Shown piece by piece: positions 1-10,500 of a stretch of DNA of 64,000 nucleotides. The translations under genes and the position numbers were made by a program. This DNA comes from Monocercomonoides exilis. Its lineage: Eukaryota > Preaxostyla > Oxymonadida > Polymastigidae. Position 1 is the first letter of the stretch. Each line of letters starts with the position of its first letter. Location of the stretch: positions 1,292,001-1,356,000 of the forward strand of contig LSRY02000003.1 in assembly GCA_001643675.2 (NCBI GenBank), given 5' to 3'. Under the pieces are notes generated by a model. It worked only from the letters and a program-made list of their open reading frames with translations. It ran no database searches and was not told where the DNA came from.

Positions 1-370
1 TTGTTTTATGAAAAAACAATATTATAATTATTATTTTTCCGAATGTTCATTCATAAAAAGATTTCTCACACTTCGAAGTGATTTCCATGTCAAAAATCAT
101 CAACGATAAATTCTTCTATTTTTCTATCTGAAAAAAATTCCATAATAATTATTTTTGTTTGATTTTAAGTGATTATTTAAGAAATCATGTTTTTTCATTC
201 AAATATTACGGTTCAAAAATATCCCCTGAATATAAATTATTGATCACTGAAAAGTTAAAACGTTCAATAAAGACATTTTCTTATTTATTTCACCTGATGC
301 ATTTATTTTAAAAACAGGTGTTATAAATATTACATTTGAATTCAAAAGTTCTTCCAAATGACAAACAATC
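1..370. other. AT-rich sequence, no gene seen
   Basis: No credible coding region, RNA gene or tandem repeat is visible here. The sequence is AT-rich with scattered stops in all frames, and it runs directly into two hairpin-forming repeats. Confidence 0.5.
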
Positions 371-495
371 TTTGAAAAATCAACACCACGAAAAAAGATA
401 TGATTTCAAAAATAATTATCCATAAAAATTTATAATAAAAACTTGGATGATTATATAAGAAATCATAACTTTTTCCTGAGTGTTGATTTTTCAAA
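371..495. repeat. Imperfect inverted repeat (hairpin)
   Basis: Bases 371-421 pair with 445-495 around a 23-base loop; the pairing is imperfect but keeps register throughout (paired positions sum to 866). The arm contains GAAAAAAG-TATGATTTC followed by an AATAAT-ATCC stretch. Similar motifs recur near 1047-1068, 26400-26460, 30490-30525 and 30815-30840, so this is one copy of a dispersed short repeat. It abuts the larger palindrome at 501-855. Confidence 0.8.
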
Positions 496-500
496 AAACA

Positions 501-855
501 GTTTGCGCAAAAAATACCGGACAAGATCGATTTCTCAATAACCGCAAGAGGAATAATTCTGACTATTTTCCTATAAATATATCTCGTAAATACAAACTCA
601 TTTGATACACGAGACTTTCAAAATAGCCTCATTTGTGCTCAGAAAAAATTATAGATTGAAATCTCGTAGAAACTCAAAATCCAATTTTTCCGAGATTTTA
701 AAAATAATTTTCTCTGAGCACAAATGAGGCTATTTTGAAAGTCTCGTGTATCAAATGAGTTTGTATTTACGAGATATATTTATAGGAAAGTAAACAGAAT
801 TATTCCTTTTGCGGTTATTGAGAAATCGATCTTGTCCGGTATTTTTTGCGCAAAC
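501..855. repeat. Near-perfect palindrome with about 150-bp arms
   Basis: Bases 501-650 (starting GTTTGCGCAAAAAATACCGG) are the reverse complement of 706-855 with only a few mismatches; paired positions sum to 1356. A second short stem lies inside the loop (658-666 with 691-698). No open reading frame of note is carried. The form is that of a foldback or MITE-like element; no target-site duplication is obvious at the outer edges. Whether it is mobile cannot be told from one copy. Confidence 0.9.
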
Positions 856-1385
856 GATATTTGTTTCTTTGGAAAGAAATTATACATAAAAAAGAAAAAA
901 AAAAGCAAAATGATTGTTGAAAAATAAATATGTTTGAGATTATATTCATTCAAAAATTGACTTTGAAAGAAGTTATGATTTTTCAGTATTTATTTTTTAT
1001 TAATCAACTCAAATCTTCACACCGAAATTTTTGATGGAAATAATTTGATTTCAAAAATAATCACTCATCTATTACATTTTAATAACTTATTTTTTACTTG
1101 CTTTTTATTCCACCTTAATTTGAGCTTTAATGTTTCATTTCATTTAAAAGTTATTTTAATTAATATGGTTACAAAAATTGGAAAAATTAAAAAATGGATG
1201 ATTCTGAAGGCCATAGTTCTGAAAAAGATTTTAGGTTACTATTTTATTTGCTTTAATTGCTTTTGAAAATTATATGGAACATTTTCCCCCTCAATTTGCT
1301 GTGTTGTCGAAAATATTCTTTTTAATAAAATAATTTTTTCCTCAAATCTTCATTGACTTTCAGAGATGAAACATTCAATTCTTCA
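856..1385. other. AT-rich upstream region of the SUN-domain gene, no gene seen
   Basis: There is no supported gene. A copy of the dispersed motif TGATTTCAAAAATAATCACT lies near 1047-1068. An open frame at 1045-1266 encodes a Phe/Leu/Ile-rich peptide of the kind expected by chance in AT-rich DNA. The last part presumably holds the promoter and 5' leader of the gene at 1386. Confidence 0.45.
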
Positions 1386-2820
1386 ATGGTTTGTTCTCTA
1401 TTTTTTTTGCAAAACTTTTACGAAAAAGTTTTTTAATATGATACAAATACTTTTTTAATTTTTACAGAATGAGCAAGAAATGAATTTTGAGCAATATCCA
1501 TCTCCTAAATTTGTAAATAGATTTGATAAAAAGCAAGAGACAGAATATGGCTCTGCTAATAATTTAGATAATATTGAGGATTTACCATTGAAAATTTCAA
1601 AAAGATATTCAAACAATTCTCCAATTATTGAACGAGATCATTCGAAAATATCAGAACATCAACAATCATCAAACGAAAGTTTATTTATCCGTCGATCAAA
1701 ACAAGTGATATTAAAATATGAAAAATCAAAGAAAAAGAACGAGCTGATTTTCAAATGCCAAAATTTCCTATTCAATAATTGTGCAACTCCATCGAAATTA
1801 AAAAGCACAATATATTTCTTATTATGCGCTTTATCATTATTTTTCGTGATGCTCTTATTTTCATTCCCATTTGTTATTCCAACATCAAGAACATTTATCA
1901 ATATTCCAAATGATCCTTCTCTTGAGAATGCTATTCTCAAGGGCTGGAACAGAATTATGAAATGCTTAACACAAGAAGATGTTCCAAAGCGGGATGCTAT
2001 TGAGGAAGAAAAGAAAAAATTAGAAGAATTGAAAGAAGAAATTACTCTATTGAATGAAAAACAGAAGCAGATAATACGAAACATTTTCAAAAGCGAACAA
2101 ACCGAAAGCATGCAAGAAAAAGACTCAAAACAAATTGCTGAACACGAAGTTTCACTATCAATCGGAGAATCTATTGACTTTGCAAGCGAAAGATACGACC
2201 ATATAAAGCAGGACAATGATACGCAGAAAACTGGAGGCTGGATCAAACAGAACTTTAGAACAGCAATTGAAGCATCAAGGCGCCTTCTATTGAAAGTTAA
2301 AAATTCAAAATTGTATGAACAGCCAGAGATCGTATTAAGGAGTACAAAGCCAGAAATGGGCGAGTGCTATCCATTTAATGGAACATCAGGGACCATTTCA
2401 ATAAGACTTAGGAACCCTGAGCCTGTAAGGGCAGTGTCAATAAAGCACATTCCGCAATCACCTCATTATGAAAGGAGTTCTGCTCCAAATCAGTTCTCAG
2501 CAACATGCATTTGCAGAAGCAAAGTGAATGAATCAAGCAAGTGTCTGAACGAGTCAATAATGCAGCTGAATCAGACAAGTGCTGAAAAAGCTGTTTTGTC
2601 GCATAAGCTGAATGATTTCGAGATTGAATATTATGAACACATTACGAATGGAAACTACGTTCTAAACGATAAGAGCAGTCAATTATTTATGAAAGAAAAT
2701 GGCAAAGATACTTTACTTAACTGTGAGATTGTGCGATTCAATTTCAGCAGCAATCATGGAAATCCGAACTACACATGCGTTTATCGTTTAAATGTTTATC
2801 ATTCACCTTCTAACATCTGA
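1386..2820 (+). CDS. SUN-domain inner nuclear membrane protein
   Basis: SUN proteins cross the inner nuclear membrane and bind KASH proteins in the perinuclear space, linking nucleus to cytoskeleton (LINC complex). The main exon is 1480-2820. I place its start upstream: ATG at 1386-1388, a 79-nt intron 1389-1467 (GTTTGT...TTACAG), then in-frame codons into 1480, giving about 451 residues. The simpler alternative is a start at 1480. Counting from 1480, there is a basic N-terminal region, one membrane span at about 109-133, a Glu/Lys-rich coiled coil at about 172-205, and a C-terminal SUN domain from about 285 to the end. The SUN domain is recognisable from GECYPFNGTSG, VSIKHIP, SSAPNQFS and NPNYTCVYRLNVY. 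The two cysteines in the GEC and YTC motifs match the usual intramolecular pair. The single span, coiled coil and terminal SUN order is canonical. Confidence 0.88.
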
Positions 2821-3453
2821 AAAATCACTGTTTATTTTTCGTATTTTTTCATTTTTTTCAAAACTCTTTTCATGTGTACATCTTGTTGTGATTTAAATGT
2901 GAATTGATTTTTTGTTTCTTGACCTACAAACAAAAAGCAATAATTATTCTAAATTGAGATGATCAACATTCACAAAAATTGATACAAAACCAGAATGTAA
3001 CAGAAGCCCCCAAGATGCATTGAAATTTGAATTCCATTTGAAAGAAATATTATATTCGCAATTTTTTTTTCTCATTTCGCGAATGCTTTTTTGAAAAATA
3101 TTCAAACCAACAACAAAATTAATAAAATTTAAAATCAATGAAGCATATTTCTCTTTGTTTCAATAACAAAAACTGAAAAAATAGTTTTCTTCGAGAATTT
3201 TTTCAAAAAAATGAAGGATGATCTTGTTTTCATAATAGGAACAGAAACGAAGTTTTTGAGTAACACATCTGGCTTTGAACAAAAGAAATGCGAATATATT
3301 TTTCATTTCAACAAGAAAATAGTAATGACCTTTGATTTTCCGTTGCATCCCTATTTCCAATCATATCTTCAAGGCATTGTTCAATTGTTCATTAGAATTT
3401 ATATGCTTTTGACTTTGATACGAATTAATACGGAAGAAGTCTTTGAAGATTTT
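2821..3453. other. Intergenic, no gene seen
   Basis: This lies between the convergent 3' ends of the SUN gene and the NSRP1-like gene. A plus-strand open frame at 3211-3534 overlaps the 3' end of the minus-strand gene and shows no domain. I see no RNA gene or repeat. Confidence 0.45.
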
Positions 3454-4185
3454 TTAACCGCTGCTCATTTGGCATCTTTGAAAATATCTTTGCCTTGCAG
3501 CTTCAACAGAAGCTTGATCATTTCTTCGCTTTGAAGAATGCTCTATAAATTGTCTTTCTCTTTCTAATTGTCTCTGTTTTCTTTCTTCATCACCTTCGTC
3601 TCCGAATACTTTTAACTTCATTGCCAATATTTTACTATCCACCTTTTTTTTACTTGACCCTACGCTTTCAGATTTTTCATCTTTTGTTTCTCTCAATTCA
3701 TCTTTTCCATTTTCCAAGATGTCTTTGCCTTCTGTAACTTTTATTCGAATTGGATTTGTAAATTCTTCACTTTCAACAACATTATCTAATTCGTTTTGTG
3801 AAAGCTTTGAAGAAAGTTTAGCTTTATAACTTTAAAAATTACAAGTTAAAGACTTTTAAAGAGAAGCTAATGCATACGCTGGAGTTATAAATTTTTGAAC
3901 TTCTTTTTCAACCTTTTCCTCTTCGGAATTCTTCATAGCTAATTTTGCAGCTGCCTCTTCCTGTTCTGCACGGCGCTGTTTTGCAGTATCAATTAACTTT
4001 AGTAAATATTTTGGCTTTTTGGGAAAGAAATATAAGTTGAATTAAACAAATTATTTTTCTAGAATTTCATTAAAACAGCATAAAACACAAACAGCATCTC
4101 CTTGAATTGTTTTCACTTGTTTAGTTTCCTTTTTTTCGAGGTACGAGTCATAATCATAAATGTCTTCACCATCATCTTTTGACAT
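3454..4185 (-). CDS. NSRP1 (CCDC55/DUF2040)-like nuclear speckle splicing regulator
   Basis: NSRP1 is a coiled-coil nuclear-speckle protein that influences alternative splicing. Three exons are predicted: 4185-4093, 4014-3878 and 3829-3454, with introns of 78 nt (GTTTGT...AAAAG) and 48 nt (GTATGC...TAAAG). Phases agree and the product is 201 residues. The N-terminal part follows the family pattern: an acidic tyrosine-rich IYDYDSYLEKKE (compare YEYDSIYDE in animals), PKYLLKLIDTAKQRRAEQE after the first intron, then FITPAYKAKL (family F-V/I-TSAYKKKL). The C-terminal half is Lys/Glu-rich and less informative. It is much shorter than animal NSRP1, lacking the long RS-rich tail. Its start codon lies 116 bp from the divergent gene at 4302. 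Confidence 0.72.
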
Positions 4186-4301
4186 GTGCTAAATGCTTCA
4201 AAAAATAAACAAAAAGCAGAAAAGATAATTGCCTTGTATATTAATATGGGATATTTTTGGATTTAAATTTGTTTTTAAAAGTTTGAAGCTATTTGCATCA
4301 A
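4186..4301. promoter_or_regulatory. Compact divergent intergenic region
   Basis: Only 116 bp separate the start codons of the minus-strand NSRP1-like gene and the plus-strand gene at 4302, so both promoters and 5' leaders must fit here or overlap. No specific promoter element is recognised; the function is inferred from geometry. Confidence 0.4.
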
Positions 4302-5150
4302 ATGGCAACAATCCCAAATAAAATTTCTTATTTGCAAGATGTGATACAAGAAAAATTAACTTCTGCGTCAGTTGAAGAAACTGTTCAGGATAAAGTTGGA
4401 AACTTTTCGTTATTTTTGATAAATGGAAACTTGCCACTTGCAAAAAATGTTTGAATTTCAAATATGATTTGATTTTAAGAATGTTCACACAATTTTCCGA
4501 TTATTTCATTTGATATTTACCATTAAAAGCTTCTTATGGATGAAATGGTCATTTCAGCAATTTGCCTTGTTGAAAGAGAATTAGAGGAATTATGCCACTG
4601 CTCTCGCATTTTTCTAGGAAAAGCAAAAGAAGACTGTATTATTTTTTTCAATTATTTTCATTGTATTTTGATTAGAAAATTTAATTTTTCAATTTTTTGA
4701 TTGATAACGTTCATAGCCAAAATGATTTCGCTCAGAGAGCTTTTCCCAGAGGTATGATAACTTTATTGTTAGCCTTTTATATTCCGTTTTCGCTAGTTTT
4801 CAAAACCGAAAGCTATTATGCAAGGAGAAATTGCTTTTCAAAAGGAAAAATCCCAATGCTCACCTGATGAAAAGGAAAAATTGTATGAGGATTCGCAACG
4901 ACAATCCTCAAGCAACGCGATAGAAGATATAACAAGCAAATTGTGTGAAGGAAAAACAACTCAAGATGATGATCTTGGAGGAACTATTCTGGATTCTTCA
5001 GCAACTGGAAAAGATGTTAAGAAAGACTGCGAAGATCAGTTTGATGAAAAAGAAGAGGAAGAGATAGAGGACGGAGAAGATGGAGAGAAAGAAAAAGGAG
5101 AAGGCAATGAAATGGATTTATCTGATCTTATGATGACAATAAAGATGTGA
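4302..5150 (+). CDS. Unrecognised small protein with acidic C-terminus
   Basis: I do not recognise the family. Four exons are predicted: 4302-4448, 4530-4635, 4718-4752 and 4797-5150. The introns are 81, 82 and 44 nt, and all phases agree, giving 213 residues. The first three exons encode a mostly helical-looking segment (for example MVISAICLVERELEEL, about residues 53-68). The last is dominated by Glu, Asp and Lys and ends with MDLSDLMMTIKM. There is no signal peptide or membrane span. The last exon alone is strongly coding-like; the first exons are supported by phase agreement and splice motifs only. An alternative is a shorter gene starting at 4723 (MISLRELFPE, then the last exon). Acidic tails of this kind occur in many nuclear and chaperone-like proteins, which is too little to assign a role. 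Confidence 0.5.
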
Positions 5151-5679
5151 AAAAAAAGATCAATTCAGTTTCAGTTTTAAAAAAATAAAATGAAACGAGC
5201 TCAAAGAAAAGAATCGTAGAGCAGCGTTAACATATTATATGCTGACATGCGATATAAATGCTTTCAGAGATTGTTAATAGATGACGTCACGTCATTTTTT
5301 CACCATTCTGTTGAATAAAATTTCGAAAAAAAAAAAAATAAAAAATTCTCTTTTTATTTGCTTATTTTTATTTTTCTAATAATAACAGAAAATATCAAAA
5401 AAATAAAAATGTGCACAGATTCTGTGCTTTGTCATGAAAATAGAATAAAAACACATTTTGTAAAGAAGAAGAAGAAGAAGAAGAAGAAGAAGAAGAAGAA
5501 GAAGAAGAAGAAGAAGAAGAAGAAGAAGAAGAAGAAGAAGAGAAGGAATAAGAAGAAAGTTAGTCTAATTCTCTGAAGCTATCTGATTTTGCATCTAATT
5601 GTGTTCAACATTTCTTGTTTTTCGGTTTCTTCTCAGAAACTCTTCTATTCTGTTGTTCATTTCCCACGACTCTTCAGTT
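5151..5679. other. Intergenic region with triplet microsatellite
   Basis: This lies between two convergent genes. It contains ATGACGTCACGTCAT at 5281-5295, whose core TGACGTCA is the palindromic CRE sequence, and the (GAA)n tract listed separately. No gene is seen. Confidence 0.5.
5464..5540 (+). repeat. (GAA)n triplet microsatellite
   Basis: About 25 uninterrupted copies of GAA lie in noncoding DNA. The purity suggests recent slippage. Its reverse strand, (TTC/TCT)n, is the same triplet that encodes the poly-serine runs in neighbouring genes. Confidence 0.95.
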
Positions 5680-7382
5680 TCAATCGCCCCAGTCCATATC
5701 TTCGTCTTCGTCGTCGTCTTCTTCTTCTTTCACAGCATTAGCTGCGTCTTTTGGATCTGACTTGTCCTGCGCACTCTTCAGCTTGTCCTGCTGAGCAAGC
5801 ATCATCATCTTGCTCAATGTCATCGTTGGTGGGGGAAGAAGTTTTTGATCTGGTTTTTCCCCCAAAAATTCGAAAAAAATTTTTTCAGTTCAAAAAAACA
5901 GCAGAAATACGACAATATTAGAAAAAAGAATGAAAATATGAAAAAGAAAATTAAAAAAAAAAAGCAAAATAGAAAATGTATAAACAAAGATTATTAAAAA
6001 AAATATTTAAATTTCAGAGAAATACAATATTAGCAAATAAAAATGACAACAACTGCATCTTGAAAAAAAAAACCGTATTTATAAGCACACTTTTCTTCAG
6101 GAAAGAAGGATGCCAAGGATGTTTGACCAGTCGATCAAACAGCTCGTCTGGAATAAGCTTAATCATTTCCATTGTCTTGTGGATGATGTCTCTCGCCTTC
6201 AGCTGCCGCAGCTCAGGCATATAAGTCATTTTGCTCATTCCGCTGCATGACCAATTGTAGAGTTTCAGCAAGATACATCATTATTAGCATTACAGCATTT
6301 TCAGCAATTATTTATCCAATAAATAAATAAATAAATTACGAATATTGTCTTCAAAAGAGAAAAAAAAATCTGATAAATGCAAACGCCTTAGTAACTTCAA
6401 AGATCTTTTCTTTCAGCAGAATGTATCGAGCACACACGCACACAACAATAAGATGCACTCCGTGAGACAACAGAAAATCCCACACAATCATCAACTCTTG
6501 AACAGGAAGGGCATCAACCAAAAATGACATAAGCGCTATGGCGAACAATTTTTGGTTAATCATTAAAAAAGATAACAGTTAAAACAAATATAAAATGAGA
6601 TGCTTAACAGCAATTAAAAAAAATATGCAAACATGAAAAAGCATAGACTGAAGTTGTCAATTGCCCTCTAAGGATATAATGGTGAAGCTCGGGCTCGCAA
6701 ATTTCAAATATCTCTTCCATGAGCTAATACAACAAATATTGTTTATAATTTTTAAATTTAATAGAATTTCAAACCGCTAATCCAGCATGAACGCCATCTA
6801 ACATTCCATAGACATAATTTGGACAATAACTGATGATAAATCGTCGAAAACAAAAGAATGCATCGACTTCAGGCATAACATACAAAAATGGCGCAAGCAT
6901 GAAAGACATTCCTTGGACGTAAGAAATATCAGATTGTATTTCACGCAAATAATGTTCTGTTGCATTTAGAACACGTACAAGCTTAACTTCAGCGACACCT
7001 TGCTTAAATTTATCGTCTTTCCCAAGAGTTCTAAAAGTATCGTCTCTAATTTTATCTCCAAGTTGGCACTTTTTGCGCGCAACCAACTCAAGATATAAGC
7101 CAGAATCGATTCTAGGAATTCTGAGTAATATTTTCCACACACGACCTCTTATACCATCTTCTCTATCATTTTCAATCTTGAAAGCACAAAAAATTGTTTA
7201 GAATTTATATTGAATTCCAGTGTCATCAAAAAAATAAAAAAAAAAAATCTTTATGCGATTCAAACTCCTTCAGAATCGGGTAATCCTTCTGATAAAATTA
7301 ACGAGCGCAATTTCCCCAAGATCTCATCGCATGTAAACGAATTAGAAGGATCTAAAAGTTTTTCATAATCAACTCTGGTCAT
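5680..7382 (-). CDS. Bub2/Cdc16-like TBC-domain Rab/Spg1-type GTPase-activating protein
   Basis: TBC proteins stimulate GTP hydrolysis by Rab-like GTPases. The Bub2/Cdc16 subfamily acts in mitotic-exit and septation control on Tem1/Spg1-type GTPases. Six exons are predicted (7382-7266, 7176-6775, 6723-6633, 6535-6385, 6242-6091, 5849-5680); introns are 51-241 nt, all phases agree, and the product is 360 residues. Visible motifs are ILSEGLPDSEG (about 29-39), IRDDTFR (IxxDxxR, arginine finger R89), SYVQGMS (YxQ, Q128), APFLYVMPEVDAF, VQELMIVWDFLLSHGVH and LIPDELFDRLVKHPW. These follow Bub2 order closely. Catalytic Arg and Gln are both kept, so it should be an active GAP. The C-terminus is an acidic EEEDDDEDEDMDWGD tail. 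In fungi the partner is Bfa1/Byr4; none is seen here. The assignment to Bub2 rather than another TBC class is from recalled similarity. Confidence 0.85.
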
Positions 7383-7514
7383 CCAGAAATATTTGTAAAA
7401 ATTTCAATGTGATCAAATCTGATCAATGAAGATTAAATTTACCATATTTATTTATGGAATATCAAAAGTGAAGCGTTTTGGTCTTATTAGAGCCGTTCAT
7501 TGTAGGAAGTTTTA
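7383..7514. promoter_or_regulatory. Compact divergent intergenic region
   Basis: The Bub2-like gene and the SMCR8-like gene are transcribed away from each other with 132 bp between start codons. Shared or overlapping promoters are inferred from spacing only. Confidence 0.4.
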
Positions 7515-10500
7515 ATGACAGATTCTCTTGATGGAGATTTCATTTGCTTTATGGAGTTCCATGACAAAGAAGGAGTATACATTTTTACAGAATTTAATTA
7601 ACAATTATTTGCTTATTCAATTTAATTAAAAGCCCATTCCTCTTCTAATTGATCCAGATACAGAAAAAATACGCAATATAGATTTTACAGAATTATGCTT
7701 AAAAATTATGTCAATTCCAAAAGACATATTGTCCCATTTTGATTGCGACTATTTACCTAGTGAAACATCAGCTTACGTTTCAATTCAGAACAGCTGCTTT
7801 AATGCATTCGTTTGTTCATGTGCTATCTTAATTTAAATTAAAAAGTTCGATGATTTAGGTTCATCATTTCCCTCTTTCAGATCTTGATTCAAGAGGATTT
7901 GCAAGAACATTTTCTCTTTGCTTCTTTTTTGAACAACAATTTAAAGCAAATTTAGTAATAAATGACCTCCAACGAGAATTCGAATTTGTTTGATTTTTCT
8001 TAACTTTTGTTGAAATTTAAATACATTATTTGTAACAATTTTCAGCTTTCTCATTTTATTCAAGCACAGTCATGGGTGCAATTCGAACTTGATTGCCTTC
8101 ATCGTATTCACACCCTTCATGTTTCTTATAGCAGATCTATTTCATGCTTTGATTCAGAGAACCTTCAACAATTGTCTGCCTTATCAAAAGAGGATAGCTT
8201 TGACGAATCATTTTTCTTCAAAAATCCTTTGCCAATCCCGTTTGCTCGCAAAGATCCGGAATCGATACCAATAAGTGCAAGCATGCAGAATGGAACAAAT
8301 GAGCTTAGCGAACTTGTGGAGGAAGAGTTTCGAATGAGACAACTTCTTCAGCATCGATGGGAAGTTTTAATAAGCAGAGGGATATTGCTTGTCGATGAAG
8401 AAAAGAAAAATTTTAAGCAGAATGAGTCGAATGATCGTTCTTCATTTAGTCATCCACTTTTGATAAAATTGTTACACTATGAATACGAGAATTTTACTGC
8501 GCTGACGAATGAAATTGAAGAAAAGAGAGCATGTTCAGCAAGATCAAATGAGCAGCTACAGTTTCCAATAATGCTGTTTCCATCGCTTTCTCATCTTTTC
8601 CCATCAAAAGAGTCGAACACATCTGCACCTGACCAAAAGCTGCTTTTATCAGATAGTAAATCAACTTCTTCTTCTGCATCGTCATCATCATCTTCTTTTT
8701 CTTCCTTATCTTCTTCTTCTTCTTCTACTACTACTACTACTACTACTTCTGCCTTGAGGCCATTTTCCAACTTGTTTGGGAACTGTTGGCCAGAAATAAC
8801 AATAACAACTTCCACACCACAATCATCTGGATTTTCTTCCTGTGAAAATACAATCCATCCAATTTCTTTGTTTTTATTGCGATTGAAGAAGATTCTTCAT
8901 TCATATTCCCGCCCTTTCTTCCATCTTCTCTGCGAAAGAGAACTTGGAAGCAGTCTTTCTTCTTCTCACTCTGCTTTTCATACAGACACTTCACAAAACC
9001 CTCTTTTGCCTTTTCTTTCATCATCGTCATCATCTTCATCTTCATCTTGTTCCTCTTCGTCCTTTCCTTCTTCATTGAAGTATTACACATCATCTGCACT
9101 GCATCACTTCACATCAAGCAACTTTCATCTTTTTTCTTCTTATCCATCAACTGATTCATATCAACCTCAATTCAATAATGATATACTTCTTCCTTCATCA
9201 TCATCATCGTCACCCCTTTCTTTCACATCGCATCCATTTCATTCTACATTCATGCCCTCTCTCTCTTTTTCTATCGGCACATTTCATCTTGCTGATTTTG
9301 TGGCAAATGACGAGCAATCTCCGAATGTTGGCTCGTTCTTTTTCCCTTCCACTGCTTCTGAATCGAGACAAAGACAGCTCAATTCCATCCTCAACAGCGG
9401 TTCATCATCATCATCTTCTTCATCATCATCTTCATCTTTTTCTTCTTCCTCTCGTGTTCATTTGTTCACATCTTTATCATCTTTTTCTTCTCCTCCTTCC
9501 TGTGGCATTTCTTCATCCAATCCATCAAAAGACAACACACTCGAAAAGAAGATATACAATCAGTCTCTTCTTCTTCCCTTCTTCCGCAATTCATTTTTAG
9601 ACAGAATGCTCATTTCTGGACAGCCTTTTCCTCAAATCATAAGAGCATCCACTCAAAATTCAATGAATTGTTCTTCAGAAGCATCAGCTTCTATTCAATT
9701 TGCAAGCACAAAGCCACAAATGATCTGTGAATCTTCTCAAGAACAGAAAATGTTTCAGCCAAAAGTTGGAGTGAATGATAACTCTTTATCTCCTCTTTTG
9801 TCCATCATACCTTCGTTTTTCTCTTTCATTCCTTCTCCCAATGATTCTTCTATCACGCATCATTTATCAACTTCTCCTGCACCATCAACTTCTTCTTCTT
9901 CTTCAACTTCTTCAACTTTAACATCCACCTCCTCATCATCCACATCATCATCATCTCCATTTCCACCCCAATCGAACGAACACGCTCCAAACTGCTACTC
10001 TCCCATCCTCTTTTCCCTCTCTCCTCCTTTTTTCTCCTTCTCATCTGTCGCCACACAATGGAAGTGGGTGGCGATGCGGTGTGCAATGAAAAAACAGCTT
10101 GAATTGTTCGGCTCTGCACTGAGTGACATGGACAAACTGGATCTCCACAGCAAGCTGGCCTCAATGGCACTATCACTTCGGGTGCTTTCTGACGCATCTT
10201 CTGCACCGATTGTGCCGTTCTCATTGAAGGCGTATGGAAGAGAAGGAAGCAGAAGCAAAGGGAGAGCTGGCAGTGTTGTGCTGATCAAAAGGGTTGTATC
10301 ATCATCGAAGATGCATTCAAGTGGGATGAGCGAGAATTCTACAGGAACTACACCAAAAGAACAGAATGAAGAAATTGGAATGAAAAATTTAACGAAAGAT
10401 GAATTGAATGTGAGTGCAAGTGGAGAGAATGGAGTGAAAAAAGAAGCAGATGAATCTGAAAGTGGTGCAATAAAAGCAGAGAATGAAGTCGGGGAAGTGA

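Noticed and set aside
342-524. Small minus-strand open frame
   Set aside because: It lies across the two hairpin repeats, and its composition (Phe/Ile-rich) is that of AT-rich noncoding DNA.
3211-3534. Plus-strand open frame of 107 codons
   Set aside because: Overlaps the 3' end of the NSRP1-like gene on the other strand, has no recognised motif, and no splice partner was found.
5464-5576. Poly-lysine peptide encoded by the GAA tract
   Set aside because: It is the lysine-frame (AAG) reading of a pure microsatellite, with no conserved sequence on either side.
8494-9100. Minus-strand acidic and Met/Lys-rich frames opposite the SMCR8-like gene
   Set aside because: They are reverse readings of poly-serine codons; the plus strand carries the conserved domains and in-phase introns.
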